64,000 nucleotides of DNA from Allonocardiopsis opalescens. Lineage in GTDB: Bacteria; Actinomycetota; Actinomycetes; Streptosporangiales; Streptosporangiaceae. Shown here in pieces: positions 52,992 to 62,256 of this stretch. The notes below the pieces were generated by a model. It did no database searches. It was not told where the DNA came from and worked only from the letters and a program-made list of their open reading frames with translations. Location of the stretch: positions 398,644 through 462,643 of the forward strand of contig NZ_PVZC01000007.1 of NCBI RefSeq assembly GCF_003002095.1. Direction: 5' to 3'. A program made the translations under genes and the position numbers. Every line of letters begins with the position of its first letter. Within the stretch, counting starts at the first letter, position 1.

Positions 52992-54794
52992 GTGCCCATC
53001 GAGGCGCCCGCCGTTCCCCGGCCCGAGTACCCGAGGCCGCAGTTCGCCCGCCCCGACTGGCTCTGCCTGAACGGCGAGTGGCAGTACGAGGCCGACCGGG
53101 GCGACAGCGGCCTTGAGCGCGGCCTGCGCGAGGCCGAGCTGTCCGGCCGGATCACGGTGCCGTTCTGCCCGGAGTCGGAGCTGTCCGGCGTCGGCGACAC
53201 CGACTTCCTGGAGGCGGTCTGGTACCGGCGCACGGTGACCGTGCCGGCGGAGTGGACCGGCCGGCGGGTGCTGCTGCACTTCCAGGCCGTCGACTACGAC
53301 ACCACCGTCTGGGTCAACGGCGTCGAGGTGGCCAGGCACCGGGGCGGCTTCACCCCGTTCACCGCCGAGCTGCACGGAGTGGCGGCGCCGGGCGAGGAGG
53401 CGGTGATCGTGGTGCGGGCGCGCGACTCCCGGCACGGCCCGCAGGCCCGCGGCAAGCAGGCGACCTGGTACGCCAACACGCACTGCTTCTACACCAGGAC
53501 CACCGGCATCTGGCAGACGGTCTGGCTGGAGCCGGTGCCCGAGGCGCACCTGCGCCGCCCCCGCATTACCCCCGACCTGGCCGGCGGCGCCTTCCACCTG
53601 GTGCTGCCGCTGTCGGCCACCCGGCCCGGGCACCGGGTGCGCGCGGTGCTGGCCGACGGCGCGGGCGAGGTGGCGGCCGCCGAGGCGCCCGCCGACCGCG
53701 ACTTCGCCCCGCGGCTGACGCTGGCCGTGCCCGAGGAGCGGCGGCGGCTGTGGTCGCCCGAGGACCCGCACCTGTACCGGCTGCGGCTCGAACTGCTGGA
53801 CGGCACCGGCCGGGTGGTCGACACGGCCGACAGCTACGCCGGGCTGCGCTCGGTGACGATCGAGGGCAGGGCCGTGCTGCTCAACGGGCGGCGCGTCTTC
53901 CAGCGGCTCGTGCTCGACCAGGGCTACTACCCGGACGGGCTGATGACGGCGCCCACCGAGGAGGCCCTGGTCGCCGACATCGAACTCGGGCTACGGGCCG
54001 GCTTCAACGGCGCCCGGCTGCACCAGAAGGTCTTCGAGGAGCGCTTCCTGTACCACGCCGACCGGCTCGGCTACCTGGTGTGGGGCGAGTTCGGCGACTG
54101 GGGCTGCGGTGTGGACGGGCACACCTCCGGCGCCAACCAGCAGCCGGACGCCTCCTACGTGGCGCAGTGGCTGGAGGCGCTGGAGCGCGACTACTCCCAT
54201 CCGTCGATCGTCGGCTGGTGCCCGCTGAACGAGACCTACCAGCGGCTGCACGACCGCACCACCCCGCTGGACGACGTGACCCGGGCGATGTTCCTGGCCA
54301 CCAAGGCGATGGACCAGACCAGGCCGGTGATCGACGCCTCGGGCTACTCCCACCGGGTGCCCGAGACCGACGTCTACGACTCGCACAGCTACGAGCAGGA
54401 CCCCGACGCCTTCCGCGCCCAGATGGCCGGGCTGGCCGAGGGCAGGCCGCACGTCAACGAGGGCCCCGGCTTCCCCTGGTCGCTGCCCTACCGGGGCCAG
54501 CCGTACTTCTGCAGCGAGTTCGGCGGGATCTGGTGGCGCCCCGGCGCCGGCGAGAGCGAGGGCTCCTGGGGCTACGGCGAGCGGCCGCGCGATGTCGAGG
54601 AGTTCTACCGGCGCTTCGAGGGGCTGGTGGCGGTGCTGCTGGACGACCCCGGCATGTTCGGCTACTGCTACACGCAGCTGACCGACGTCTTCCAGGAGCA
54701 GAACGGCCTGTACGGCTTCGACCGGAGCGAGAAGCTCGACATCGGCAGGATCAGCGCCGCGCAGCGCCGCACCGCCGCGTACGAACGCGGCTGA
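52992..54794 (+). CDS. Intracellular GH2-family glycosidase
   Basis: 600 aa without a signal peptide. A sugar-binding jelly roll comes first (RPDWLCLNGEWQYEAD... WYRRTVTVPAEWTGRRVLLHFQAVDYDTTVWVNG), then an immunoglobulin-like domain, then a TIM barrel from about residue 300. The acid/base Glu is in GWCPLNETYQ and the nucleophile Glu in YFCSEFGGIWW. It is shorter than LacZ-type beta-galactosidases and resembles the compact GH2 group. GAGGAG precedes the GTG by six bases. It is the first gene of the LacI regulon; it presumably splits the imported oligosaccharide, whose identity is unknown. Confidence 0.9.
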   Translation: MPIEAPAVPRPEYPRPQFARPDWLCLNGEWQYEADRGDSGLERGLREAELSGRITVPFCPESELSGVGDTDFLEAVWYRRTVTVPAEWTGRRVLLHFQAVDYDTTVWVNGVEVARHRGGFTPFTAELHGVAAPGEEAVIVVRARDSRHGPQARGKQATWYANTHCFYTRTTGIWQTVWLEPVPEAHLRRPRITPDLAGGAFHLVLPLSATRPGHRVRAVLADGAGEVAAAEAPADRDFAPRLTLAVPEERRRLWSPEDPHLYRLRLELLDGTGRVVDTADSYAGLRSVTIEGRAVLLNGRRVFQRLVLDQGYYPDGLMTAPTEEALVADIELGLRAGFNGARLHQKVFEERFLYHADRLGYLVWGEFGDWGCGVDGHTSGANQQPDASYVAQWLEALERDYSHPSIVGWCPLNETYQRLHDRTTPLDDVTRAMFLATKAMDQTRPVIDASGYSHRVPETDVYDSHSYEQDPDAFRAQMAGLAEGRPHVNEGPGFPWSLPYRGQPYFCSEFGGIWWRPGAGESEGSWGYGERPRDVEEFYRRFEGLVAVLLDDPGMFGYCYTQLTDVFQEQNGLYGFDRSEKLDIGRISAAQRRTAAYERG

Positions 54795-54827
54795 CGGGCG
54801 CCGCCCGACCGACCGCGCCACTCCCCC

Positions 54828-54854
54828 GCCCCGCACGGCCGAGCCGTGCGGGGC
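54828..54854 (+). terminator. Hairpin terminator after GH2
   Basis: GCCCCGCACGGC (54828-54839) pairs perfectly with GCCGTGCGGGGC (54843-54854) around CGA. Confidence 0.8.
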
Positions 54855-54937
54855 GCTGCCATGCCTACGCACGGCGATCATCTGATCGAAATCGATCACA
54901 ACCGGTCAAGTTCGGACGCGATCTATTTACACGCGCT

Positions 54938-54951
54938 CTACATCGATGTAA
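54938..54951 (+). promoter_or_regulatory. LacI operator 2 (before the ABC importer)
   Basis: CTACATCGATGTAA keeps the 12-bp palindromic core TACATCGATGTA, about 110 bp upstream of the binding-protein gene. Confidence 0.75.
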
Positions 54952-55062
54952 GCATGTCGCAATCGACGTAGCAGGGGTCACACGGGCACGTGATCAGCGG
55001 CCGTTCGCGCAGGTCGGCGAGGAGCGGACGGTCATCGTCCCGTGCGGTGGAGGAGGACGCGG

Positions 55063-56427
55063 ATGGCAGGACGACCCGGCGGCGCGGGCGTACCGCCCGG
55101 CCCGCTCGGACGCCCGCTGAGTAGGCGCGGACTGATCGCGGGCGGTCTCGCGCTCGCCGGAACGGTCGGCCTCGGCGGCGCACTGGCCGGCTGCGGCGCC
55201 GGCGGTGCCGGCGCGCAGAGCAGGATCCGGTTCTGGAGCCCGCTCACCGGCGGTGACGGCGCGCTGATGGAGGAGATGATCGCGGCCGTGGAGCGGCGGG
55301 CGGCCGAGATCGACGTGGACTCCACCGTGCTGGCCTGGGGACCGCCGTACTACACCAAGCTCGCCATGTCGTCGGTCGGCGGCCGCGCCCCCGAGGTGGG
55401 GGTGATGCACCTGTCCCGGCTGACCGGCTACGCCCCCGGCGGGCTGCTGCACCCCTTCGACCTGGGCATGCTGGCGGAGTTCGGCCTCACCGAGGACCAG
55501 CTCAACGCCGGGCTGCGCTCGCGGTCCACCCACGACGGCGAGGTCTACGCCATCCCGCTGGACAGCCATCCGTTCATCGCCTTCTACGACACCGACATCG
55601 CCGACCGGGCCGGGCTGCTGGACACCGACGGGCGGCTGCGCGAGTTCGAGTCGCCCGAGGACTTCGTCGCGGCGAGCCGCGAGCTGGCGGCGGCCAGCGG
55701 TGACCAGGGCGTCGCCTTCGGCTACGTCAACGACGACTCCCAGTCCTGGCGGCTGTTCCTGACCCTCTACACCCAGGCGGGCGCCACCATCGAGTTCCCG
55801 CCCGGTGGCGAGCCCGTCTTCGACCCGGACGCCGCGCTGCGGGTCTTCCGCTTCCTCGCCGAACTGCTCGACGGGCAGAGCTCCCCCAACAACCTCGACT
55901 ACTTCGGCGCGCTGGCCGGTTTCGCCGACGGACGCGCGGGCGTGCTGTTCACCGGCGAGTGGGAGCTGCCCTACCTGCGTGAGACGCAGCTGGCGCTGGG
56001 CGCGGCACCGTTCCCGACCATCTTCGAGCAGCCCGCCAACTACGCCGACGCGCACGCCTTCGTGCTGCCCAGGCAGTCCGAGCCCGACCCCGAGCGGGTG
56101 CGCGCCACGCACCGCTTCGTCGCGCTGATCCTCCGGGAATCCCTGACCTGGGCGCAGGCCGGGCACATCCCCGCCTACCTGCCGATCCTGGAGCTGCCCG
56201 AGTACGGGGAGCTGCGACCCCAGGTCGACTACGCGGTCGCGGGCGAGCGCGTCGTCCTCGACCCGCCCGCCTGGTTCGCCGGCGCGGGATCGGAGTTCCA
56301 CACCCAGACGACCGGCGCCATGAGCACCGCGCTGACCGGCGCCGGCCCCGAGGCCGCCGTCGAGCAGCTGTCCGGGGTGCTGACCGCGTTCGCGAACCGC
56401 CAGAACCCGACGGAGGGAGACCGCTGA
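55063..56427 (+). CDS. Sugar ABC transporter binding lipoprotein
   Basis: 454 aa from ATG 55063, preceded by GGAGGAGG. The signal LSRRGLIAGGLALAGTVGLGGALAGC has both a twin-arginine-like RRG and a lipobox Cys, so export may be by Tat with lipid anchoring. The mature part is a group-1 solute-binding fold (RIRFWSPLTGGDGALMEEMI..., VYAIPLDSHPFIAFYDTDIADRAGL). It captures the sugar imported by the following permeases, whose start overlaps its stop by one base (TGATG). Specificity is not readable. Confidence 0.92.
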   Translation: MAGRPGGAGVPPGPLGRPLSRRGLIAGGLALAGTVGLGGALAGCGAGGAGAQSRIRFWSPLTGGDGALMEEMIAAVERRAAEIDVDSTVLAWGPPYYTKLAMSSVGGRAPEVGVMHLSRLTGYAPGGLLHPFDLGMLAEFGLTEDQLNAGLRSRSTHDGEVYAIPLDSHPFIAFYDTDIADRAGLLDTDGRLREFESPEDFVAASRELAAASGDQGVAFGYVNDDSQSWRLFLTLYTQAGATIEFPPGGEPVFDPDAALRVFRFLAELLDGQSSPNNLDYFGALAGFADGRAGVLFTGEWELPYLRETQLALGAAPFPTIFEQPANYADAHAFVLPRQSEPDPERVRATHRFVALILRESLTWAQAGHIPAYLPILELPEYGELRPQVDYAVAGERVVLDPPAWFAGAGSEFHTQTTGAMSTALTGAGPEAAVEQLSGVLTAFANRQNPTEGDR

Positions 56428-57374
56428 TGGCCGCCGCCCCACCCGTCACCGCGGCGGCCGCGCCGCGCCCCCGGTCCGCCGCACCGCCGGCCGCCGTTCC
56501 GCTGTGGCAGCGGGTCCGCGACTCCGGCTGGGCCTTCCTGCTGCCCTTCCTGCTCGTCTACGGCGCCTTCCTGCTCTGGCCGCTGCTGTACGGGCTGTGG
56601 CTGAGCCTCACCGACACCTCGCTCGTCGGCGGCGGCGGGGACCTGGTCGGCCTGGCCAACTACGCCGAGGCGCTGACCGACCCGATGGTGTGGCACACGC
56701 TCGGCAACACCGTCTACTTCACCCTGATCAGCACGGTCCCGCTGGTGCTGCTGGCGCTGGTGATGGCGCTGCTCGTGCACAGCGGGCTGCCGGGGCAGTG
56801 GCTGTGGCGGCTGTCGTTCTTCGCGCCCTTCCTGCTGCCGGTGGCGACCGTCGCGCTGGTCTGGCAGTGGCTGTTCCAGGGCGACTTCGGCTTCGTCAAC
56901 CAGATGCTGGCCGGGCTGGGCTCCGAGGGCGTGGGCTGGCTGTCGGACCCGGCGGTGGCGATGTGGTCGATCGCGATCACCACGGTGTGGTGGACGGTCG
57001 GCTTCAACTTCCTGCTCTACCTGGCCGCGCTGCAATCGGTGCCCGACCACCTGTACGAGGCGGCCGCCATCGACGGCGCCGGGGCGTGGTCGCGGCTGTG
57101 GTCGATCACCCTGCCGCAGCTGCGCGGCACCACCGGGATCGTGGTCGTGCTCCAGCTGCTGGCCTCCATGAAGGTCTTCGACCAGATCTACATCATGACC
57201 AACGGCGGCCCGGACGACGCCACCACCCCGGTGCTGCTGCACGTCTACGACGTGGGCTTCACCGGTTACCGCATCGGCTACGGCGCGGCCATCTCGTTCC
57301 TGTTCCTGGCAATCGTGGTCGCGGTCTCCCTCGCCCAGCTCTGGTTCACCGCGCGCAGGAGGGCACAGCGATGA
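56427..57374 (+). CDS. Sugar ABC transporter permease (MalF/UgpA type)
   Basis: 315 aa with about six membrane helices after a 30-residue Ala/Pro-rich tail. The EAA loop YEAAAIDGAGAWSRLWSITLPQLR contacts the ATPase. Translationally coupled on both sides (TGATG with the binding protein, ATGA with the next permease). Confidence 0.93.
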   Translation: MAAAPPVTAAAAPRPRSAAPPAAVPLWQRVRDSGWAFLLPFLLVYGAFLLWPLLYGLWLSLTDTSLVGGGGDLVGLANYAEALTDPMVWHTLGNTVYFTLISTVPLVLLALVMALLVHSGLPGQWLWRLSFFAPFLLPVATVALVWQWLFQGDFGFVNQMLAGLGSEGVGWLSDPAVAMWSIAITTVWWTVGFNFLLYLAALQSVPDHLYEAAAIDGAGAWSRLWSITLPQLRGTTGIVVVLQLLASMKVFDQIYIMTNGGPDDATTPVLLHVYDVGFTGYRIGYGAAISFLFLAIVVAVSLAQLWFTARRRAQR

Positions 57375-58300
57375 GCACCACCCTTGAGGCGGCCGTCCCC
57401 GCCGGACTCGCCCGGCGCGAGCGCGTGCGGCAGCGGCGCGAGGAGAACCGCAAGCGGCGGGCGCTCTCCCTCGGCCCCGGCCCCGTCCCCCGCGTGCTGG
57501 GCATGGCGGCGCTCACGCTGATGGCGGCGGTGTGGCTGCTGCCCTTCGCCTGGGCGCTGGTCACCTCGTTCAAGACGGAGCCGGACGCGATCGCGCTGCC
57601 GCTGAGCTGGATCCCCGCCGGCGGCTTCACCCTGGAGCAGTACGCGAGCCTGTTCGCGACCGGCAACATCCAGCGCTGGATGGTCAACAGCCTCGTGGTG
57701 GCGGTGGGCGTCACTGCGCTGACTGTGGTGGTGTCGGCGCTGGCCGCCTACGCGTTCTCGCGCACAATCTTCCGGGGGCGGCGGGTGCTGTTCTGGTGCA
57801 CCGTCGCCGCCATCATGGTGCCGCCGCAGCTGATGATCGTGCCGCTGTTCCAGCAGATGGTGGGCTGGAACCTGGCCGACACCTACTGGGCGGTGATCCT
57901 GCCGCAGGTGGTGGCGCCGGTGATGGTCTTCATCCTCAAGCGCTTCTTCGACCGGATCCCGCGCGAGCTGGAGGAGGCGGCGCGGATGGACGGCGCGGGC
58001 AACTGGCGGGTGCTGTGGTCGGTGGTGCTGCCGCTGTCGCGCCCGATCCTGGCCGCCGTGGCGATCTTCGTGTTCATCAGCGCCTGGAACAACTTCCTGT
58101 GGCCGTTCATCGTCATCAGCGACCCCGACCTGATGACGCTGCCGGTGGGCATCCCCAACGTGCTCAGCGCCTACGGCACCGTGTACGCGCAGAACATGGC
58201 GGCGTCCATGGTGGCGGCGGCGCCGATGGTGCTGGTCTTCATGCTCTTCCAGCGCCAGATCGTCAGCAGTGTGGCCACCACCGGGCTGGGCGGGCAGTGA
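57371..58300 (+). CDS. Sugar ABC transporter permease (MalG/UgpE type)
   Basis: 309 aa, six membrane helices, with the EAA loop LEEAARMDGAGNWRVLWSVVLPLSRP. A basic, charged N-terminus (about 40 residues) precedes the first helix. Its ATG overlaps the previous stop by four bases. No ATPase gene follows, so the importer probably uses a shared MsiK-like ATPase encoded elsewhere, as is common in actinomycetes. Confidence 0.93.
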   Translation: MSTTLEAAVPAGLARRERVRQRREENRKRRALSLGPGPVPRVLGMAALTLMAAVWLLPFAWALVTSFKTEPDAIALPLSWIPAGGFTLEQYASLFATGNIQRWMVNSLVVAVGVTALTVVVSALAAYAFSRTIFRGRRVLFWCTVAAIMVPPQLMIVPLFQQMVGWNLADTYWAVILPQVVAPVMVFILKRFFDRIPRELEEAARMDGAGNWRVLWSVVLPLSRPILAAVAIFVFISAWNNFLWPFIVISDPDLMTLPVGIPNVLSAYGTVYAQNMAASMVAAAPMVLVFMLFQRQIVSSVATTGLGGQ

Positions 58301-58342
58301 CGCTCAGGGGCCGGGCGGGGCGATTGGGCCTGTACGACCCCA

Positions 58343-58356
58343 TTACATCGATGTAA
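58343..58356 (+). promoter_or_regulatory. LacI operator 3 (before GH43)
   Basis: TTACATCGATGTAA, a perfect 14-bp palindrome 42 bp upstream of the GH43 start, shows that the last gene also has its own regulated promoter. Confidence 0.8.
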
Positions 58357-58397
58357 GACGGTATACGCAACGCTGGACTCGGTGACGGGATGTGACC

Positions 58398-59924
58398 ATG
58401 GGTGCTGCACGGGAATCGAGGACCGGACGACCGCGTCGCCGGGGCCGGCGGCTCGCGGGGATCGTACTGGCGGCGGTGGCGCTGGCCGGGCTGGTGGCGG
58501 CGCCGTCGGCGGCGCAGCCCCCGCCGGCCGAACCCGTCCGGGCGGCCCCCGCGGAGTTCCGCAACCCGCTCAACCGGGGCGCCGACCCGACCATCGTCTA
58601 CCACAACGACATGTACTACCTGTCGACCACCCAGGGCGACCGGCTGACCATCTGGCGCTCCCCCAGCCTCGCCGGGCTGGCCACGGCAGATCCGATCGAC
58701 GTGTGGCGCGACAGCGACCCCAGCCGCAACACCGAGCTGTGGGCGCCGGCCCTGCACCGCTTCCCGCACGCCGACGGCGGCCACCGCTGGTACCTGTACT
58801 ACACCGCCGCCGACAGCCGGATCTCCGACCCGGTCCAGCGCGACGCCAGCCACCGCCTGTACGTGCTGGAGTCGGCCGGCGACGACCCCGCCGGGCCCTA
58901 CACCTTCCGCGGCCGCATCGCCGACTTCGGCGTCTACGCCATCGACGGCGAGCCGATCATGCACAACGGGCGGCCGTACTTCGTGTGGAGCAGCCCCGGC
59001 CGCGGCTTCTCCGGCGGCCCCCAGCAGCTCTACATCGCCGAGATGAGCAACCCCTGGACCGTCACCGGCGGCCGCGTCGCCCTGCCCAATGACGGCGGCT
59101 GCCCCGAGGTGCGCGAAGGCCCCACCCCGCTCTACGGCGACGACGGCCGCACCTTCCTCACCTACTCCACCTGCGACACCGGCCGACCCGACTACCAGAT
59201 CTGGTCCCTGTCGCTGCCCGACGGCGCGAACCCGATGAACGCGTCGGCGTGGACCCAGCTGCCCGGCCCGCTGTTCTCCCGCAACGACGCGGCCGGCGTG
59301 TGGGGCCCCGGCCACCACTTCTTCTTCCGCTCCCCCGACGGCACCGAGGACTGGATCGCCTACCACGCCAAGAACACGTCCACCTACACCTACAGCTACC
59401 GCACCACCCGGGCCCAGCGGATCGGCTGGAACGCCGACGGCACGCCGAACCTGGGCACCCCGCTGGCGGCCGGCGCGACCCAGGCGCTGCCCTCCGGCGA
59501 CCCGGGCCCGGGCGCGGTGGCGATCAACGACTCCTGGACCGGCGGCGGCAATCTCCAGGTCTCCTACAGCGGCGGCTGGACCTACGGATCCACCTGCGGC
59601 AACAGCTGCTTCTACGGCGACGACCACTACACGGCCCAGGCCGGCGCCACCGCCACCTTCCGCTTCACCGGCACCCGGATCGCGCTGTACTCCTCGGTGG
59701 ACACCGACCACGGCACCGCGACCTTCTCCATCGACGGCGGCCCCCCTTCGGCGCCGGTCAGCTTCTACAGCTCCATCCGCGTCGGCGAGCAGCCGGTGTA
59801 CGTGAGCCCCCGGCTGGGACCGGGCTCGCACACCCTCACCGTCCGGGTGACCGGCGAGCACGTCCCCGCCGCGTCCGACGCGATCGTCACCGTGGACCGC
59901 GCCGAGGTCTACGGCAGTCCCTGA
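58398..59924 (+). CDS. Secreted GH43 glycosidase with C-terminal beta-sandwich domain
   Basis: 508 aa from ATG 58398 (GGGA eight bases upstream). Signal peptide to about residue 40. The five-bladed GH43 propeller begins FRNPLNRGADPTIVYHNDMYYL, where the Asp is the base; AIDGEPIMHNGRPYFVWSS carries the pKa-modulating Asp, and GCPEVREGPTPL the acid Glu. It is closest in pattern to COG3940-type arabinofuranosidase/xylosidase proteins, so release of arabinose or xylose is plausible but unproven. From about residue 370 a beta-sandwich, probably carbohydrate-binding, follows. It is exported, and should feed the importer encoded just upstream. Confidence 0.9.
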   Translation: MGAARESRTGRPRRRGRRLAGIVLAAVALAGLVAAPSAAQPPPAEPVRAAPAEFRNPLNRGADPTIVYHNDMYYLSTTQGDRLTIWRSPSLAGLATADPIDVWRDSDPSRNTELWAPALHRFPHADGGHRWYLYYTAADSRISDPVQRDASHRLYVLESAGDDPAGPYTFRGRIADFGVYAIDGEPIMHNGRPYFVWSSPGRGFSGGPQQLYIAEMSNPWTVTGGRVALPNDGGCPEVREGPTPLYGDDGRTFLTYSTCDTGRPDYQIWSLSLPDGANPMNASAWTQLPGPLFSRNDAAGVWGPGHHFFFRSPDGTEDWIAYHAKNTSTYTYSYRTTRAQRIGWNADGTPNLGTPLAAGATQALPSGDPGPGAVAINDSWTGGGNLQVSYSGGWTYGSTCGNSCFYGDDHYTAQAGATATFRFTGTRIALYSSVDTDHGTATFSIDGGPPSAPVSFYSSIRVGEQPVYVSPRLGPGSHTLTVRVTGEHVPAASDAIVTVDRAEVYGSP

Positions 59925-59928
59925 CCGG

Positions 59929-59959
59929 AGGGGCGGGGCCGGTGGCAGGCCCCGCCCCT
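59929..59959 (+). terminator. Hairpin terminator after GH43
   Basis: AGGGGCGGGGCC (59929-59940) and GGCCCCGCCCCT (59948-59959) form a perfect 12-bp stem with a 7-base loop, closing the LacI regulon. Confidence 0.85.
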
Positions 59960-59994
59960 CCCCGTCCGGTCCGGAGCACGGCATCCTTGGGCGG

Positions 59995-60528
59995 GTGAGG
60001 GAGACCCGCGGTGCCCCGCGCCGCATCCGCCTGCCGGGCGTGCTCGCCGCCCCGGCCGCGTTCGTGCTCACCCTGCTCACCGCCGCCTGGTGGGTGGCGG
60101 ACTTCCTGCTGGCGGACTCGGGGCCGTTCCGTGCGCTGCGGATCCGGTCCGAGCGCGGGTTCGGGCCGGACGGGCGGCCGCTGCTGGTGCTGCGGATCTC
60201 CAACCGCACCTTGCAGCGGACGACCGTCACCGACTTCGGCCTGTGCGAGCGCCGTCGGCCGCTGCGCGGTACTCCCCGGTGGGAGCGGACCGCCGCCGAG
60301 CTGACCTGGCACGGCGAGCGACCGCTGCCGTGGGAGCTGTCAGGCTGGGAGACCGAGGAGTGCACCGTCGACCTGGGGCCGGACGGCACGGGCCCCGGCG
60401 CGGACCTGCTCGCGGAGTCGCGCTGCTATGTGCGTGGCTCCTACGGGACCTTCAGGGGCGACGCCGAGGGCTTCCCGCCGCTGCGGCGCGGCTCCTACGG
60501 GTGGTGGCGCCGCCGGCTGGGCGGCTGA
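59995..60528 (+). CDS. Membrane-anchored hypothetical protein
   Basis: 177 aa from GTG 59995. One hydrophobic helix (about residues 15-40, GVLAAPAAFVLTLLTAAWWVADFLLA) follows a basic N-terminus. The outer part is strand-rich (LLVLRISNRTLQRTTVTDFGLCERRRPL, GSYGTFRGDAEGFPP) with two Cys. No family is recognised. Confidence 0.7.
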   Translation: MRETRGAPRRIRLPGVLAAPAAFVLTLLTAAWWVADFLLADSGPFRALRIRSERGFGPDGRPLLVLRISNRTLQRTTVTDFGLCERRRPLRGTPRWERTAAELTWHGERPLPWELSGWETEECTVDLGPDGTGPGADLLAESRCYVRGSYGTFRGDAEGFPPLRRGSYGWWRRRLGG

Positions 60529-60750
60529 CCACCCCGACCGCACGATACCGGCGCCGCGCCGCGCCGCGGCGTGGTCGGCCCGGTGCGCCGCAACTACGAT
60601 GGCTTAGGGCTTTCCGGCCCCGCGCCACGGGAACACCGGCACATTCCCAGGCGGTTGGCTGACGTGGCGGCCGCCACCGCGAGAGGTGGCTCCCCGCGAG
60701 GAGGGCTCCGCCCGGCGGAGGCCCGGCCCACGACGACGGAGGACGACGAG

Positions 60751-62187
60751 ATGGCGCAGCAGGCACGCATCGGGGTCACCGGACTGGCCGTGATGGGCCG
60801 CAACCTGGCCCGCAACTTCGCGCGGCACGGCCACCCCGTGGCCGTGCACAACCGCACCGCCGCGCGCACCAAGGCGCTGGTCGACGAGTTCGGGCACGAA
60901 GGCGACTTCATCCCGGCCGAGACGGCCGAGGAGTTCGTGGCGGCGCTGGAGCGGCCCCGGCGGCTGGTCATCATGGTGAAGGCGGGCGCGCCCACCGATG
61001 CGGTGATCGAGGAGTTCGCGCCGCTGCTCGAACCGGGCGACATGATCATCGACGGCGGCAACGCCCACTTCCTCGACACCCGCCGCCGCGAGGCCGCGCT
61101 ACGCGAGCGGGGGCTGCACTTCGTCGGCACCGGCATCTCCGGCGGCGAGGAGGGCGCGCTGCACGGCCCGAGCATCATGCCGGGCGGCTCGGCGGAGGCG
61201 TACCAGACGCTCGGCCCGATGCTGGAGGACATCGCGGCCACCGTCGACGGCACCCCGTGCGTCACCCACGTCGGGCCCGACGGCGCCGGCCACTTCGTGA
61301 AGATGGTGCACAACGGCATCGAGTACGCCGACATGCAGCTGATCGCGGAGTCCTACGACCTGCTCCGGCACGGCCTGGGCCTGGAGCCCGCCGCGATCGC
61401 CGAGGTCTTCCGCACCTGGGACTCCGGCCGGCTCGACTCCTACCTGATCGAGATCACCGCCGAGGTGCTGGCGCACTCCGACGCCGCCACCGGCCGCCCC
61501 TTCGTGGACGTGGTGCTGGACCAGGCCGAGCAGAAGGGCACCGGCCGCTGGACGGTGCAGGGCGCGCTCGACCTCGGGGTGCCGGTGTCGGGTATCGCCG
61601 AGGCCGTGTTCTCGCGCTCGCTGTCGGGCCACGCCGACCTGCGCGCGGCCGCGCGCGGGCTGCCGGGCCCCTCCGGCGAGCGGCTGTCGGGCGCCGACGC
61701 CGAGCGCTTCGCCGACGACGTCGAGCAGGCGCTGTACGCGTCCAAGATCGTCGCCTACGCGCAGGGCTTCCACCAGATCCAGGCGGGCAGCGCCGAGTAC
61801 GGCTGGAGCATCGACCCCGGCCAGGTCGCCACCATCTGGCGGGGCGGCTGCATCATCAGGGCCGTGTTCCTCAACCGGATCACCGACGCCTACCGCAAGA
61901 ACCCCGAACTGGCCACCCTGCTGGTCGACGACCACTTCGCCGAGGCGCTCGGCGCGGCGCAGGACGCTTGGCGCCGGGTGGTGGCCACCGCGGCGCGGCT
62001 GGGCGTGCCCACCCCCGGCTTCGCCACCGCGCTCGCCTACTACGACGGCCTGCGCGCCGAGCGGCTGCCGGCCGCCCTCACCCAGGCGCAGCGCGACTTT
62101 TTCGGCGCGCACACCTACCGGCGCGCCGACCGCGACGGCGTCTTCCACACGCTGTGGGGCGGCGACCGCTCCGAGACGACCGCCTGA
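60751..62187 (+). CDS. gnd: 6-phosphogluconate dehydrogenase (decarboxylating)
   Basis: 478 aa. Oxidative pentose-phosphate enzyme giving ribulose 5-phosphate and NADPH. The N-terminal Rossmann domain GVTGLAVMGRNLARNFARHGHPVAVHNRT is NADP-type; IIDGGNAHFLDTRRRE, GTGISGGEEGALHGPSIMPGG and HFVKMVHNGIEYADMQLIAE hold the catalytic Lys and substrate residues. The C-terminal domain is full-length (LWRGGCIIRAVFLNRIT). ATG 60751 is the only sensible start, and no strong SD is visible. A 14-bp palindrome GTGGCGGCCGCCAC lies at 60664-60677 in the upstream gap. Confidence 0.97.
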   Translation: MAQQARIGVTGLAVMGRNLARNFARHGHPVAVHNRTAARTKALVDEFGHEGDFIPAETAEEFVAALERPRRLVIMVKAGAPTDAVIEEFAPLLEPGDMIIDGGNAHFLDTRRREAALRERGLHFVGTGISGGEEGALHGPSIMPGGSAEAYQTLGPMLEDIAATVDGTPCVTHVGPDGAGHFVKMVHNGIEYADMQLIAESYDLLRHGLGLEPAAIAEVFRTWDSGRLDSYLIEITAEVLAHSDAATGRPFVDVVLDQAEQKGTGRWTVQGALDLGVPVSGIAEAVFSRSLSGHADLRAAARGLPGPSGERLSGADAERFADDVEQALYASKIVAYAQGFHQIQAGSAEYGWSIDPGQVATIWRGGCIIRAVFLNRITDAYRKNPELATLLVDDHFAEALGAAQDAWRRVVATAARLGVPTPGFATALAYYDGLRAERLPAALTQAQRDFFGAHTYRRADRDGVFHTLWGGDRSETTA

Positions 62188-62201
62188 TCCCGGCCACCGC
62201 C

Positions 62202-62235
62202 GTGCGGGGCGCCGGACCGGTCCGGCGCCCCGCAC
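62202..62235. terminator. Perfect 34-bp palindrome terminator between convergent genes
   Basis: GTGCGGGGCGCCGGACC followed by its exact reverse complement. It sits between gnd and the leftward ABC-2 permease and can serve both. Confidence 0.85.
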
Positions 62236-62256
62236 GCCCTCGTGGTTCGGGCGCGC

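Noticed and set aside
54899..54905. AACCGGT before the sugar importer as an extra GH5-type operator
   Set aside because: A single 7-bp match with no palindromic partner; the LacI palindrome 35 bp downstream explains regulation better.
60664..60677. Perfect palindrome GTGGCGGCCGCCAC upstream of gnd
   Set aside because: All-GC palindromes of this size are frequent here, it is not repeated, and no regulator is adjacent; recorded only as a possibility in the gnd entry.
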